Shown: positions 1 to 9,754, numbered from the stretch's first letter. The stretch is DNA of 64,000 nt from an uncultured Mediterraneibacter sp. (GCF_934309415.1 NZ_CAKRDI010000003.1:1-64000), one strand, 5' to 3'. Numbers and translations are program-made. Notes: a model not told the origin generated them from the sequence alone.

Positions 1-9
1 ATATTGCTA

Positions 10-93
10 TTATCCACAGTTACGGAGCGAGCGTTATCAACAGCGATAACAAACTGATAACATTAGCCCATATAGGCAGGATAATATGGATAA
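10..93. promoter_or_regulatory. Cluster of DnaA-box-like sites
   Basis: Six TTATC-type 9-mers lie within 84 bases. TTATCCACA at 10-18 matches the DnaA-box consensus exactly. TTATCAACA at 34-42 and, on the minus strand, TTATCCATA at 85-93 each differ by one base. Three weaker minus-strand sites lie at 41-49, 52-60 and 76-84. Such clustering is typical of a replication origin or a DnaA-regulated promoter. The left neighbour is outside the window, so origin function is only an inference. Confidence 0.45.
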
Positions 94-190
94 ATCAAGT
101 AATTGAAAGAAAAGCGAACACGACAACAAATAATCTCTAAACAAAATTGATTAGTAATTGTCGAGTTTGAATAATAAAGTTTAGAATCTT

Positions 191-237
191 AAAAGACTGG
201 AAAGCTTTGAAAAACAGGGCTTTTCTGGTCTTTTTTA
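191..237 (+). terminator. Intrinsic terminator of an upstream off-window transcript
   Basis: An imperfect hairpin (AAAAGAC paired with GTCTTTT, with an inner GAAAGC/GCTTTTC arm) is followed by a run of six T. It separates the DnaA-box region from the Wadjet promoter. Confidence 0.7.
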
Positions 238-279
238 ATTTTATTCGGGTTTGATTAATGTACACAATTTCATCTTTTA

Positions 280-288
280 TGCTATACT
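280..288 (+). promoter_or_regulatory. Extended -10 promoter of the jet operon
   Basis: TGCTATACT is an extended -10 element (TG-N-TATACT). It lies 30 bases before the jetA start codon, and AGGAG at 306-310 serves as ribosome site. No good -35 is seen, as is usual for extended -10 promoters. Confidence 0.5.
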
Positions 289-317
289 GAATTTACTTAA
301 CCGAAAGGAGAAGTCCC

Positions 318-1802
318 ATGCAGGTATCAGACAAACTAATCAAGCCACTGACAGAAGCAAAATATTTAAATGCAGACAATGTAAGCAGATATCGCTGTAT
401 CATGCGTATTTTTTTTGAACATTATGAAAAATTAAAATACTGGTTGTATCAGGAAGAAGTCTATGAAGAGATGATACAGGATTCACATTTTGCAGATTAC
501 AGACCAGAACAGTGCCAGCAGGATCTCACGATGCTCACAGAGTGGAAAAACCTGAATACAATTCAGGACACAAAAAAGGTTGCGTCAATCGAAGAATTCA
601 AAAACAAAAAATATCGGTATCAGATGACAGAGTACAGTGTGGAGATAGAACGTCTGGTGATCCGGTTAGAGAATCTGTTTATTGAGGGGGCATCGTTAGA
701 ACCGACACTTCTGGAGCGTATCAGGAGAAGTGTGGAGAGACTCCCGGACATGGCGTTAAGAGACAAGAATGAAGTATACACATGGTGGACAGATCTGAAT
801 AATGACTTTGTGCGTCTGAATCAGAACTATCAGGATTATATCAGAGATCTGAACAGTGTCCGGGCAGAAGAGATGATGCACACGAAAGAATTTCTGGTGT
901 TCAAAGACAGATTGATTGAGTATCTGCGAAGTTTCATTAAAGGATTACAGAGAAATGTAGGAGTGATTGAAGAAAACCTACGTTTACAGAACGAAGATCT
1001 GAAAAAACAGGTATTTAAAAAAGTAGTAGATTATGAATTGTCGATTCCGCGTATGGAGATAGAAGTTTCGAAAGAGATGATTGAGCAGAACGTTCAGGGA
1101 CGTTATCAAAGCATCTATGACTGGTTTGTTGGAAATGAAGGACAGGAGAATGAAGCGGGAAAGCTTTTTGATGTGACTAATGATATCATCCGAAGGATTA
1201 CAAGATATGCCGCACAGTTGAGTGAGAAGAATGCACTGGGAGCGAACAGGAAAGAAGAATATCGTAAGGTAGCAGAGTTATTTTTGCGATGTCAGGATGT
1301 GGAAGAAGCACATAAAATGTCAGCAATGGTATTTGGCATGGAATGTCCGCAGCATCTTGCAGGAGAGTTGATCCGTGAGACAGATAGCATGAATATTGGA
1401 GTCTACGAAGAAGAGCCAATGGAAATTACTCTGAAACCACGGGTGCGTACATACAGGGAAAAATCCAGAAGAAGTGCCATACGTGAATCGGAAGAGCAAA
1501 AGCAGGAAACAAGGCGCAGAATGCTTGAAAAACAAAAAGAAGAGACGGAAAAACTGCGAGCACTGGAAGTGGATGGAAGGATATATTTTGATAAACTGCC
1601 GGTACTGGAATCAAGAATCAGGGAGATTCTTTTGAAATGGCTGTCAGATGCTATGGAATCCGCAGATTTTTCAGCAAGAACTGATGATGGAAGAAGATAT
1701 ACCCTCGACAGAAGTCGGGCGAAAGAAACCTGTGTTGTACATTGTGAAGATGGAAACTTTACGATGCCAAAACTGTCGATTGTATTTCAAGAGGAAGAAT
1801 GA
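318..1802 (+). CDS. jetA: Wadjet defence protein JetA (kleisin-like subunit)
   Basis: 494 aa, the first of four co-directional genes that form a complete Wadjet SMC system, which recognises and removes small circular plasmids. By family knowledge JetA is the MukF-like kleisin that bridges the JetC heads. The first ~130 residues read as winged helix (RYRCIMRIFFEHYE, then LTEWKNLNTIQDTKKV and a KYRYQMT strand). A long helical middle follows, and the C-terminal third is rich in charged helix (EKSRRSAIRESEEQ). The motif order recalls the DUF2397 and DUF5716 families, which are JetA proteins of Wadjet types II and III, so subtype is unsettled. AGGAG lies 7 bases before the ATG. It sits 37 bases before jetB. 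Function is inferred from family and gene order. Confidence 0.85.
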   Translation: MQVSDKLIKPLTEAKYLNADNVSRYRCIMRIFFEHYEKLKYWLYQEEVYEEMIQDSHFADYRPEQCQQDLTMLTEWKNLNTIQDTKKVASIEEFKNKKYRYQMTEYSVEIERLVIRLENLFIEGASLEPTLLERIRRSVERLPDMALRDKNEVYTWWTDLNNDFVRLNQNYQDYIRDLNSVRAEEMMHTKEFLVFKDRLIEYLRSFIKGLQRNVGVIEENLRLQNEDLKKQVFKKVVDYELSIPRMEIEVSKEMIEQNVQGRYQSIYDWFVGNEGQENEAGKLFDVTNDIIRRITRYAAQLSEKNALGANRKEEYRKVAELFLRCQDVEEAHKMSAMVFGMECPQHLAGELIRETDSMNIGVYEEEPMEITLKPRVRTYREKSRRSAIRESEEQKQETRRRMLEKQKEETEKLRALEVDGRIYFDKLPVLESRIREILLKWLSDAMESADFSARTDDGRRYTLDRSRAKETCVVHCEDGNFTMPKLSIVFQEEE

Positions 1803-1839
1803 TGAGTGAGTGGTCAGTCATATTTCAGGAGGATGAGTG

Positions 1840-2985
1840 ATGAAGGAACTGGAAGTTCTTTTAAATAAGAGATGGATATTAAAATCCAGAGATAAAGAAA
1901 CGTATTACAAAGTAAGAGATGCACTCGGCGAACTGCGAAAATTTACCACTGAAAAGATGGGATGTCAGATCATTGATAATTCACTCCTGATCAAGATGGA
2001 GAAGATTCCGGTGCTTCCGGAAAGTTTTATGGGAATTCAGAAATTTTCGTCGAAAGAGGAGTATGCCTATCTTTGTATTCTGCTGATGTTTCTGGAAGAC
2101 AGAGATGCCCAGGAGCAGTTTATTCTGTCGCAGCTGACGGAATACATTACGGCGAATCTGCCGGGAGACATCTCGGACTGGACTTTATATACGAACAGGA
2201 GAAAATTGATTCGTGTATTGAGATTTGCGGCAGATCAGGGAATTGTCGAAATTACAGACGGAAAAGATGAAACATTCATGGATGATGAAGCGGGAGAAGT
2301 ACTTTACGAAAATACAGGTGCATCCAGATATTTTATGAAGAACTTTTCAAAGGATATTATGGAATATGTGAAACCAGAAGATTTTCAGGAAAGTGACTGG
2401 TTCGAAGTAGATGAAGACAGAGGATTTGCGAGGAGACACAGAGTCTATAAAAGGCTGATCTTTGCGCCTGGGATGTATAAAGAAGACGGATCGCCGGAAG
2501 ATTTTGAATATCTGAAGTATTATGGGCGTAGATTGAGTGAAGAACTGGAACAGATTTTTGACTGCCAGGTGCATATTCACAAAGGAAGCGCCTATCTGCT
2601 ATCTGGGAATGAATGTAGAATGGGATCTGTATTTCCTGGCAATAATTCGATATCAGACATTTTACTTCTGTGTTTTGGCGAAATACGTAAGAAGATTGAG
2701 AATGGGGAATGGAAGACGGGAGCGGATGAGAGTTGTCTTACAGACCGGATTGAATTTGAAAATCTGATAAAAAATGTAAAACAGGAATATGGAAGCGGAT
2801 TTTCAAAAAATTATCGTGAGATGCCAGAAGGTGAATTTGTAAAATGTGTGATTGAAGCGATGGAACTGTGGATGTTTATAAGGAAGGATGAAACGGCTCA
2901 TCAGATTAAGATCTGTCCGCTCACAGGAAAGATACAGGGAAGCTATCCGGAGGATTATACGGGAGGAAGAAATGATGAACAGTAG
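1840..2985 (+). CDS. jetB: Wadjet defence protein JetB (MukE/kite-like subunit)
   Basis: 381 aa. The ATG at 1840 is preferred over the in-frame GTG at 1837, because AGGAGG at 1827-1832 is then 7 bases upstream. In Wadjet systems JetB is the small kite (MukE-like) subunit that binds the JetA kleisin. The protein is soluble, with no membrane segment. An N-terminal winged-helix-like part (EEYAYLCILLMFLEDRDAQ, ~75-95) precedes an acidic middle (FMDDEAGEVLY). It resembles DUF2398/DUF6063-type JetB proteins, but similarity in this subunit is weak and the call leans on position between jetA and jetC. Its last 14 bases overlap the start of jetC, suggesting translational coupling. Confidence 0.8.
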   Translation: MKELEVLLNKRWILKSRDKETYYKVRDALGELRKFTTEKMGCQIIDNSLLIKMEKIPVLPESFMGIQKFSSKEEYAYLCILLMFLEDRDAQEQFILSQLTEYITANLPGDISDWTLYTNRRKLIRVLRFAADQGIVEITDGKDETFMDDEAGEVLYENTGASRYFMKNFSKDIMEYVKPEDFQESDWFEVDEDRGFARRHRVYKRLIFAPGMYKEDGSPEDFEYLKYYGRRLSEELEQIFDCQVHIHKGSAYLLSGNECRMGSVFPGNNSISDILLLCFGEIRKKIENGEWKTGADESCLTDRIEFENLIKNVKQEYGSGFSKNYREMPEGEFVKCVIEAMELWMFIRKDETAHQIKICPLTGKIQGSYPEDYTGGRNDEQ

Positions 2986-5900
2986 ATGGCAGGCAAATAA
3001 GATCGGACTGATTAATTTCTGGTATTATGATGAACAGGAATTTCCGTTTGTAAAAGGAAGAATGCTTCTTAGAGGATCCAATGGATCGGGAAAATCCGTA
3101 ACGATGCAGAGTGTGCTACCACTTCTTCTGGATGGAAATATGAGCCCGGAGCGACTGGATCCATTTGGCTCCAGAGACCGTAAGATGAGTAGCTATCTCC
3201 TGGAAGAAGATGACGGACGTGAGGAACGGACTGGTTATCTGTATCTGGAATTCAAAAGGCAGGATAGTAATACGTATCTGACAATTGGAATGGGAATCCG
3301 CGCAAGAAGAGGAAAAAATCTGGACAAGTGGTATTTTAGTCTGACGGATGGAAGACGGGTAGGAAAAGATTTCTTTCTATATAAGGATACAGGAGAGAAA
3401 GTTACACTATCAAAAAAAGAACTGGAGAACAGGATTGGGTCAGGCGGTCGCGTGATTGACAGACAGGCTGATTATATGGAGTATGTTAACCGTCAGATTT
3501 TCGGATTTGAGACAGTAGAAGAATATAAGGAAATGGTAGATCTTCTGATTCAGCTTCGTACACCGAAGCTTTCAAAAGATTTTAAACCATCCGTGATCAA
3601 TGATATTCTGAGTGATTCACTTCAGCCATTATCGGATGATGACCTGCGGCCGATGTCTGAAGCAATTGAAAATATGGATACCATGAATATGAATCTGAAG
3701 AACAGAAAAGAAGCAAAACAGGCAGCAGAGAAGATTCAGGCAGTATTTTCAAAATACAATCAGAAATTATTATATGAAAAAGCGGACCGATATGAACAGG
3801 CAGCAATTAAATTAGAAAACGCAAGGACACAGCAAAAGGAACAGGAGAAGAAATTATCAGAGTGTAAACAGAACATCGAGAAACTACAGGCAGAACATCA
3901 GAAACTGGATGCGAAACATGAGTCCATGGAAAAAGAGCGGGAATCTCTGAATAAAAGTGATGCCGTAGCATTAAAACGAAGAGAAGCGGAACTGACGACA
4001 GAATTAGAGGGACATCAGAAAAATTTAAGAGAAAAACAGCGTTTTCTTGACTTGAAACAGGAACAATATCAGGATGCACAGAATCAGATCAAAGCAGAAG
4101 AAGACCGGAAATATGAGAAAGAAAAAGAACTGGAAGGACTCATAGAAGAGATGCAGGAGGAAGCTGATAATATGGCCTTCGAAGAGCATGCATTTATGAA
4201 AGCAGAACTGGGCGAGCATCCGGAAGAACCATATAAATTTGAATTACATCAACAGCAATTTGACCATACGAAAGAAAAGATTAATGAAGGAACGGATATT
4301 CTTGCAGAAACGGATCATATGGAAAGACAGAAAGATAATCTGATCAAAGAAAGAGAAAAACGGATCCGTGAGCTGGATACATTGCAGAGAAAAGTATCAG
4401 AACTGGAATCTGTATTTGTACAGATGCAGAACGAATGGAAAGAAGCTCTGTATCAGTGGAATGGCACAAATCAGGAACTGGTATTAGAAAAAGAATTACT
4501 AAGAGAGTTAAATACATTTGCAGAGTCTTATGAAGAGACATCGGATTTTGCAGAAGTTCGTCAGAAGATTGCCGATGTGTGGATCAGGAAAAATGCAGAC
4601 ATTGAATCTGAACTTTCTGCAAATAAAGAAGAAAAAGAAGGAACAGAAAAAGAACTGGAAGAAGTAAAAGCGGATCTGGCTGAATGGGAGAATCAGAAGG
4701 AACCACAGCCGGGGCGTTCGGAAGCGGTCATCCGTAACCGTCAGAGATTGGATGAACTTGGAATTCCGTATCAGGAGTTTTATAAAGCTATAGAATTCGG
4801 AGACAATCTGAACGAAGAAGATTGTAACCGGCTGGAAGAAGCATTGCTGAAAATGGGAATTCTGGATGCACTGGTGATTGATGAACAATACAAAGAACAG
4901 GTTCTGCACTTAGAACGGGGATGTGAGGATCATTATCTGTTTATCTGCGAAAACAGCCAGAAAGAGTTGCAGCCGGAAAGAAGTTTGTTAGATGTACTGG
5001 AACTGAATGAGGAAGTTAATGATATTTTTTCCAACCAGCGGTTGACGGGAATTCTTGGAAGTATCGCATATGATAATAAAGGTATGATGTTGGTTGCGGA
5101 AGACGGAACTTACCAGATGGGGATACTTGCAGGAACAGTAACCGGAGAGTACGAGGCAGGGTATCTTGGAACAAAAGCCCGTGAAAAACACAGACAGGCA
5201 AAGATGGAAGCATGTAGACAGAGAATTGCAGAGCTGGAAGAAATATTGCAACGACTGGAAGAAATGTATAAGAAGTTATCTGACAGGAAGGATATTCTCA
5301 GACAGGAGTATGATAATCTCCCAAAAGACACAGATATGAGAGAAGCCCTTCAGATGATGCGACAGGAGGAAAGAGCCTGTGAACAGGTGAAACAGGAAAG
5401 CGATAAATTAGAAGAGCAGATTCGTGAGCTGATTGAAATACTGAAAGAGAAGAAAAAGAAAGCACTGGAAATTGCAGATTCTCTGTATCTGACCTGTTCT
5501 TATGAGGTATTCAAAAAAGCAAAAGCGGCAGCGGAAGAATATGGAAAGCATCTGATCAGTCTGATCGCAACACATGAAATGTTCCTCAGAAGTCTGGAGT
5601 ATTTGAAAGAGCGGCAAGAACATCTGGAAGATCTGGATGCAGATATGGAACAGATCCGATATGATCTGTTTGAAATTCAAAAAGAAATCCGGAGAAAGAC
5701 GGAAGAACAGAGTTCCATTCAAGAGCAATTACATCTGACTGATTATGAAGAAATCAAAGAACGGCTGGATGCATGTATTAGCTGGCTGCAGGCATATCCG
5801 GAACAACTGCGTATATGTGTGAGCAGACAGACGCATGAAGAAGATGAAGTTGAACAGCTTACCGGATGTTTGGAAGAAAGCCAGAAGAGAATCGAAGAAT

Positions 5901-7093
5901 ATGAAAAAAAGGCAGTATATTTTTCAGAATGTTATGAGCAGGAGAAGAACTTGCACTATGTGGAGATTCCAGAAGAGATACCGGATGATGCAGGACATAT
6001 ACGGGGGTACCTTGAGTCTGATGTGAAAGCATTGGATAAAGACAGTGTGATCCGTGATCTGAATAAAGTATATTTTGAAAACAGAGGATTCCTGACCGAT
6101 TATCATCTGATGCAGAATGAGTTATTTGCAGAGGAAGGGCAGACAGAATTTCCGGCAAAACGACTGGATATTTCAGCGAGATATCAGGGAGTAAAGATAT
6201 CATTTTCAAGTCTTCTTATACATCTGGAAGAGGACATTGAAGAACTGGAGAATCTGATTAAAGACGGTGACAGGGAATTATTTGAAGACATTCTTGCCAA
6301 TACTGTAAGCCGGAAGATCCGTGGAAAGATCAATGCCTCCAACACATGGGTACAGAAGATGAATTCTCTGATGAACGGTATGAATACATCCAGTGGTCTG
6401 AAGCTCAGCCTCAGATGGAGAAGCAAGACGGCAGAACAGGAAGATCAGCTGGATACAAAAGAACTGGTGGATTTGCTGAAAAAAGATTACCGCCTGATGA
6501 GTGAAGAAGAAGCGTCCAGACTGTCGGCACATTTCAGATCAAAAGTAGCAGAAGCGAGAAGAAATGCAAGAGACAGTGCCGGAATGGTATCTTTCTATCA
6601 GATTATGAAAGATACACTGGATTACCGTAAATGGTTTGAATTTCAGTTGTTCTCACAGAAGAATGGAGAACGTCAGAAAGAGTTGACCAATAGTGTATTC
6701 GGAACTTTCAGTGGTGGAGAAAAGGCGATGTCCATGTATGTGCCGTTATTCTCTGCGGTTGTAGCGAAGTATCAGGGTGGAAGGGAAGATGCACCGAGAC
6801 TGATCTCGCTGGATGAAGCATTTGCCGGAGTGGATAATAAAAATATCCGTGATATGTTCCGTCTGATGACGGAGTTTGGATTTGACTTTATCATTAATTC
6901 ACAGGTTCTGTGGGGTGATTGTGATACGCTGGATGCACTGGCAATCTACCAGCTGATCCGTCCGGGCAATGCAAAATTTGTGACAGTTATGCCGTATTTG
7001 TGGAACGGTCATAAGAAAGAATTACTGGAACATGAAGAGGAAGTAGAGCAAAGAGGTGTTGAGATCGGACAGGCAGCCGGAAGTGGAAGGTAG
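2972..7093 (+). CDS. jetC: Wadjet SMC-like ATPase JetC
   Basis: 1373 aa SMC/MukB-like ATPase, the DNA-loop-extruding motor of Wadjet. The start at 2972 follows GGGAGGAAG and gives a normal N-terminus; an in-frame ATG at 2888 would add 28 residues encoded inside jetB and has no ribosome site. Walker A is GSNGSGKS at ~35-42, the ABC signature FSGGEKA is near residue 1246, and Walker B RLISLDEAF is near 1276. Long heptad-rich coiled coils fill ~270-700 and ~760-1080, separated by a region near 620-740 that could be the hinge. N-terminal NFWYYDEQEFPF and LDPFGSRDRKMSSYLL resemble the TIGR02680 JetC family. It overlaps jetB by 14 bases and ends 43 bases before jetD. No frameshift or missing ATPase residue is seen. 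Confidence 0.93.
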   Translation: MMNSRWQANKIGLINFWYYDEQEFPFVKGRMLLRGSNGSGKSVTMQSVLPLLLDGNMSPERLDPFGSRDRKMSSYLLEEDDGREERTGYLYLEFKRQDSNTYLTIGMGIRARRGKNLDKWYFSLTDGRRVGKDFFLYKDTGEKVTLSKKELENRIGSGGRVIDRQADYMEYVNRQIFGFETVEEYKEMVDLLIQLRTPKLSKDFKPSVINDILSDSLQPLSDDDLRPMSEAIENMDTMNMNLKNRKEAKQAAEKIQAVFSKYNQKLLYEKADRYEQAAIKLENARTQQKEQEKKLSECKQNIEKLQAEHQKLDAKHESMEKERESLNKSDAVALKRREAELTTELEGHQKNLREKQRFLDLKQEQYQDAQNQIKAEEDRKYEKEKELEGLIEEMQEEADNMAFEEHAFMKAELGEHPEEPYKFELHQQQFDHTKEKINEGTDILAETDHMERQKDNLIKEREKRIRELDTLQRKVSELESVFVQMQNEWKEALYQWNGTNQELVLEKELLRELNTFAESYEETSDFAEVRQKIADVWIRKNADIESELSANKEEKEGTEKELEEVKADLAEWENQKEPQPGRSEAVIRNRQRLDELGIPYQEFYKAIEFGDNLNEEDCNRLEEALLKMGILDALVIDEQYKEQVLHLERGCEDHYLFICENSQKELQPERSLLDVLELNEEVNDIFSNQRLTGILGSIAYDNKGMMLVAEDGTYQMGILAGTVTGEYEAGYLGTKAREKHRQAKMEACRQRIAELEEILQRLEEMYKKLSDRKDILRQEYDNLPKDTDMREALQMMRQEERACEQVKQESDKLEEQIRELIEILKEKKKKALEIADSLYLTCSYEVFKKAKAAAEEYGKHLISLIATHEMFLRSLEYLKERQEHLEDLDADMEQIRYDLFEIQKEIRRKTEEQSSIQEQLHLTDYEEIKERLDACISWLQAYPEQLRICVSRQTHEEDEVEQLTGCLEESQKRIEEYEKKAVYFSECYEQEKNLHYVEIPEEIPDDAGHIRGYLESDVKALDKDSVIRDLNKVYFENRGFLTDYHLMQNELFAEEGQTEFPAKRLDISARYQGVKISFSSLLIHLEEDIEELENLIKDGDRELFEDILANTVSRKIRGKINASNTWVQKMNSLMNGMNTSSGLKLSLRWRSKTAEQEDQLDTKELVDLLKKDYRLMSEEEASRLSAHFRSKVAEARRNARDSAGMVSFYQIMKDTLDYRKWFEFQLFSQKNGERQKELTNSVFGTFSGGEKAMSMYVPLFSAVVAKYQGGREDAPRLISLDEAFAGVDNKNIRDMFRLMTEFGFDFIINSQVLWGDCDTLDALAIYQLIRPGNAKFVTVMPYLWNGHKKELLEHEEEVEQRGVEIGQAAGSGR

Positions 7094-7136
7094 ATGAGAA
7101 ATACAGTGATTGGTATGAAGAAAAGGTTGAACTGAA

Positions 7137-8432
7137 ATGAGTCAGAGTGAGCAACAAAAATTTGAAGAGATAACAAAAGAATGTCTGACATATTTCCAAC
7201 AAAGCCCGGTTTGGAAAAAAGTCCTGAAGGGATTTCGTGAAAAATACAGCTCTTACGGAAGATTTGGTGGTAAAGTAATTCTGAAAAATCTGAAATCAAA
7301 GGATATCGAAGAACTGGAAGGATTTTTTGGCAAATCTTTTCACGGACAGAAAAGTGTGACAGTGTCTGCAGAAAAATTCCGGCAGGCACTGGAGGCAAGC
7401 AGGTATAAAGATGTAACACCGGAATATCTGTTAGAGAGCTTTTTTGGAGAATCGTTACGCGGAAAACAGGAGAAAAAACGTTTAAGAGAACAGGAAAAAG
7501 AGAAGATATGGCAGAAATTTTTGCAAGATTATGAAGGAACTGTGATAGAGTCGGCAGCGGAATTGCTGAGAAATATTGTGAAAGACAGTGGCAACCAGGA
7601 GCTTGCAAAATGGGATGAGATGCTGCGACTGGGAGCAGAAATATATAATCATTTACCATATCGTCAGGAGAATAAACTGTATTTAGCCATATTTGCAGCT
7701 ATGTTGACCGGGAATCCGCATGCATTTGACAATGGAACTGCAGAGGGGAATTTTCTTTATCAGATAATACTGATGGATCTGGAAATCAGAGAAATTACGG
7801 TAGAGTCATCGGAGATGTTCCCTGCTTATAAGCGCCAGAAAAGCTATTTGCTGGCAGGAATTATGTTGGATGATATTTCAAATTATGCGATGTTGTATCA
7901 GGTGCAGGCAGTCAAAAAAGATGGAAATTTTCATAAAGGCATGGAAGGTTTTGCAAGAGAACAGCATATTGTGCAGGTTCCACTTGCAGTGATTACAGAA
8001 TGGGAAGCGATGTATTGCCCACAAGGCGAAATATACATTGTGGAAAATCCGTCTGTTTTTGCGGTACTGTGTGGAAAAGAGAAAAAGGATGATGTACGAA
8101 GAGCATACATGTGTATGAATGGACAGCCCAGACTTGCGGGATTGATAGTGTTGGATTTACTTGCAAAGTCTGGAACTAAAGTATATTATGCGGGAGATCT
8201 TGACCCAGAGGGAATACAGATTGCACAGAAACTGTCACAGTATTATAAAGGAGAATTTTATTACTGGCATATGGAAACAGCGGATTATGAGAAGTGCAGA
8301 TCCGAGGAAGTTATATCGTTGAAGCGGATGAAGATACTGGAGCGGATTACTGATGAAAGATTGAGACCGGTGGTGGAAATGATCAGAGAATGCAGGACTG
8401 CCGGATATCAGGAAAGGCTGATTTATTTCTGA
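7137..8432 (+). CDS. jetD: Wadjet nuclease subunit JetD (Toprim/DUF2399)
   Basis: 431 aa. JetD is the topoisomerase VI-like Toprim nuclease that cuts the plasmid trapped by the JetABC motor. The C-terminal half carries IVENPSVFAV (~303), NGQPRLAG (~330) and the Toprim acidic motif YYAGDLDPEG (~350-359), as in DUF2399 proteins. The N-terminal half (KFRQALEASRYKD, LLESFFGESL) matches the DNA-binding part of such proteins. The gene follows jetC after 43 bases and completes a four-gene operon with all catalytic motifs intact, so the system is probably active. An amino-acid permease gene begins 14 bases downstream. Confidence 0.88.
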   Translation: MSQSEQQKFEEITKECLTYFQQSPVWKKVLKGFREKYSSYGRFGGKVILKNLKSKDIEELEGFFGKSFHGQKSVTVSAEKFRQALEASRYKDVTPEYLLESFFGESLRGKQEKKRLREQEKEKIWQKFLQDYEGTVIESAAELLRNIVKDSGNQELAKWDEMLRLGAEIYNHLPYRQENKLYLAIFAAMLTGNPHAFDNGTAEGNFLYQIILMDLEIREITVESSEMFPAYKRQKSYLLAGIMLDDISNYAMLYQVQAVKKDGNFHKGMEGFAREQHIVQVPLAVITEWEAMYCPQGEIYIVENPSVFAVLCGKEKKDDVRRAYMCMNGQPRLAGLIVLDLLAKSGTKVYYAGDLDPEGIQIAQKLSQYYKGEFYYWHMETADYEKCRSEEVISLKRMKILERITDERLRPVVEMIRECRTAGYQERLIYF

Positions 8433-8446
8433 AAAGTAGGGGGAAT

Positions 8447-9604
8447 ATGATAAAAGTACAAGGAGAATCCAAACTAACATTTTTAGAATCAACAAGTATT
8501 ATTATAGGGCATGGTGTGGGATCTGGGATTCTGTCAGTGCCTTTTCTTGCATCCAGAAATAACTGGCATGACATTATCTGGATTGCAGCGGTAGCGTATT
8601 GTATGAATCTGTTGTTACATTTTATGATTGCAGAACTGTCATTAAATAACAATGGAGCACAGTTTATTAAATGTTTTGAAAATGAATTATTTTCAGGCAG
8701 ATTGAAAATGGTATTTACCTGGCTGGCATTTGCGTTACTTGGATTTTCCGTAATGGTAAATGTAAGTGGATTTATTACCGGTGCTGCGGCCGTTTTTGCC
8801 GCATGGTTCGGACTTCCATCTGTAATTGGAATGATCCTTTTCTATCTATTGGCAGCAAGTGTAGTATATATAGGAATGAAACTTGTTGGTATTTGTGAGA
8901 AAATAGCAGTTATTTCAATGTTTGGAGTAGTTGGAATACTGTTTATAGCGACGTTGTTTTCAGAAACAACGGAGCTTTCTACCAAGTTCTATTCTAATAA
9001 TAACGTGTTGGCTTTATACAGTATGATAGCTTTTTCTTTATCAGCAGTTATGTCTGTTCCTCAGGTTGTAAAAGGATTGGAAGGTGATGAGAAAGGTATT
9101 CGTAAAGCGATTGCTGCAGGTACAGGTCTGAACATGGGCATGATTCTATTGATTACGTTCATGACACTTCTCGGATGTTCAACTGTAACAGAGAATGGGG
9201 CATTGGTTGATCTTGCACAGCATCTCGGAGGTTGGGTTAGTATTGTTGGTTATGTATTTTCTTTATTAGCACTTGCAACGTCTTTTTGGGCGAATACTTT
9301 GAATCTTCGAGACATTGTGAATGAACAGACCAGATGGGGCGAGAAGATCAGTTGGCTTGCTGCAACGGTTCCGTGCCTTGTGATTGCGCTTGTAGGAGCA
9401 CAGAGTTTTGTTGGATTTACGAGAATGGCTAGTGTCGTTCAGGTTCTGACCGGAGTTGGAGTAATTATTGCTTACAATCGCTCCAGAAAACGTGCAGGAA
9501 CAAGTACAATCTGCGGCAGATTTGGAAGCTTGCCATTTCAGATATTAGCGGTAGCAGCATCGCTTGTAGCATCTGTTGGGGCGGTGCTCACAGTGACGGT
9601 TTGA
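8447..9604 (+). CDS. Amino-acid permease, aromatic/hydroxy amino-acid type
   Basis: 385 aa integral membrane protein with about 11 hydrophobic segments. The N-terminal motif GHGVGSGILSVP is the glycine-rich first helix of amino-acid/proton or sodium symporters of the APC superfamily (tryptophan/tyrosine/serine permease branch). The ATG at 8447 is chosen because AGGGGGAAT precedes it; longer forms would start inside jetD. It follows jetD by 14 bases with no terminator between them, so it may be co-transcribed with the Wadjet genes, though transporters are not part of known Wadjet systems. Substrate cannot be read from the sequence. Confidence 0.75.
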   Translation: MIKVQGESKLTFLESTSIIIGHGVGSGILSVPFLASRNNWHDIIWIAAVAYCMNLLLHFMIAELSLNNNGAQFIKCFENELFSGRLKMVFTWLAFALLGFSVMVNVSGFITGAAAVFAAWFGLPSVIGMILFYLLAASVVYIGMKLVGICEKIAVISMFGVVGILFIATLFSETTELSTKFYSNNNVLALYSMIAFSLSAVMSVPQVVKGLEGDEKGIRKAIAAGTGLNMGMILLITFMTLLGCSTVTENGALVDLAQHLGGWVSIVGYVFSLLALATSFWANTLNLRDIVNEQTRWGEKISWLAATVPCLVIALVGAQSFVGFTRMASVVQVLTGVGVIIAYNRSRKRAGTSTICGRFGSLPFQILAVAASLVASVGAVLTVTV

Positions 9605-9724
9605 TTTAATCGGTAAACCACGGCATATTATTGTGTTATGAGTGATGGGATATCCGTTTGACAGAATAAGAGTTGAAAATTCATGAGTTACTTAAAAGTC
9701 TTTTTATATTAAATAGCATATATC

Positions 9725-9754
9725 TTGACGAAAAAAAGAAAAATATTGTATAAT
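9725..9754 (+). promoter_or_regulatory. Promoter of frlD-frlR
   Basis: TTGACG (9725-9730), 18-base spacer, TATAAT (9749-9754). Transcription should start near 9761, directly at the palindromic operator, which suggests repression by steric block. Confidence 0.8.

Noticed and set aside
2888..2971. Longer N-terminus for JetC
   Set aside because: The extra 28 codons lie inside jetB in another frame and have no ribosome site; GGGAGGAAG precedes the ATG at 2972, which gives the normal family start.
7009..7659. 216-codon antisense open frame over the jetC-jetD junction
   Set aside because: It is the shadow of purine-rich coding sequence; residues are Ser/Phe/Leu-rich without motifs. Similar antisense frames across jetC, dnaE and aconitase were dropped for the same reason.
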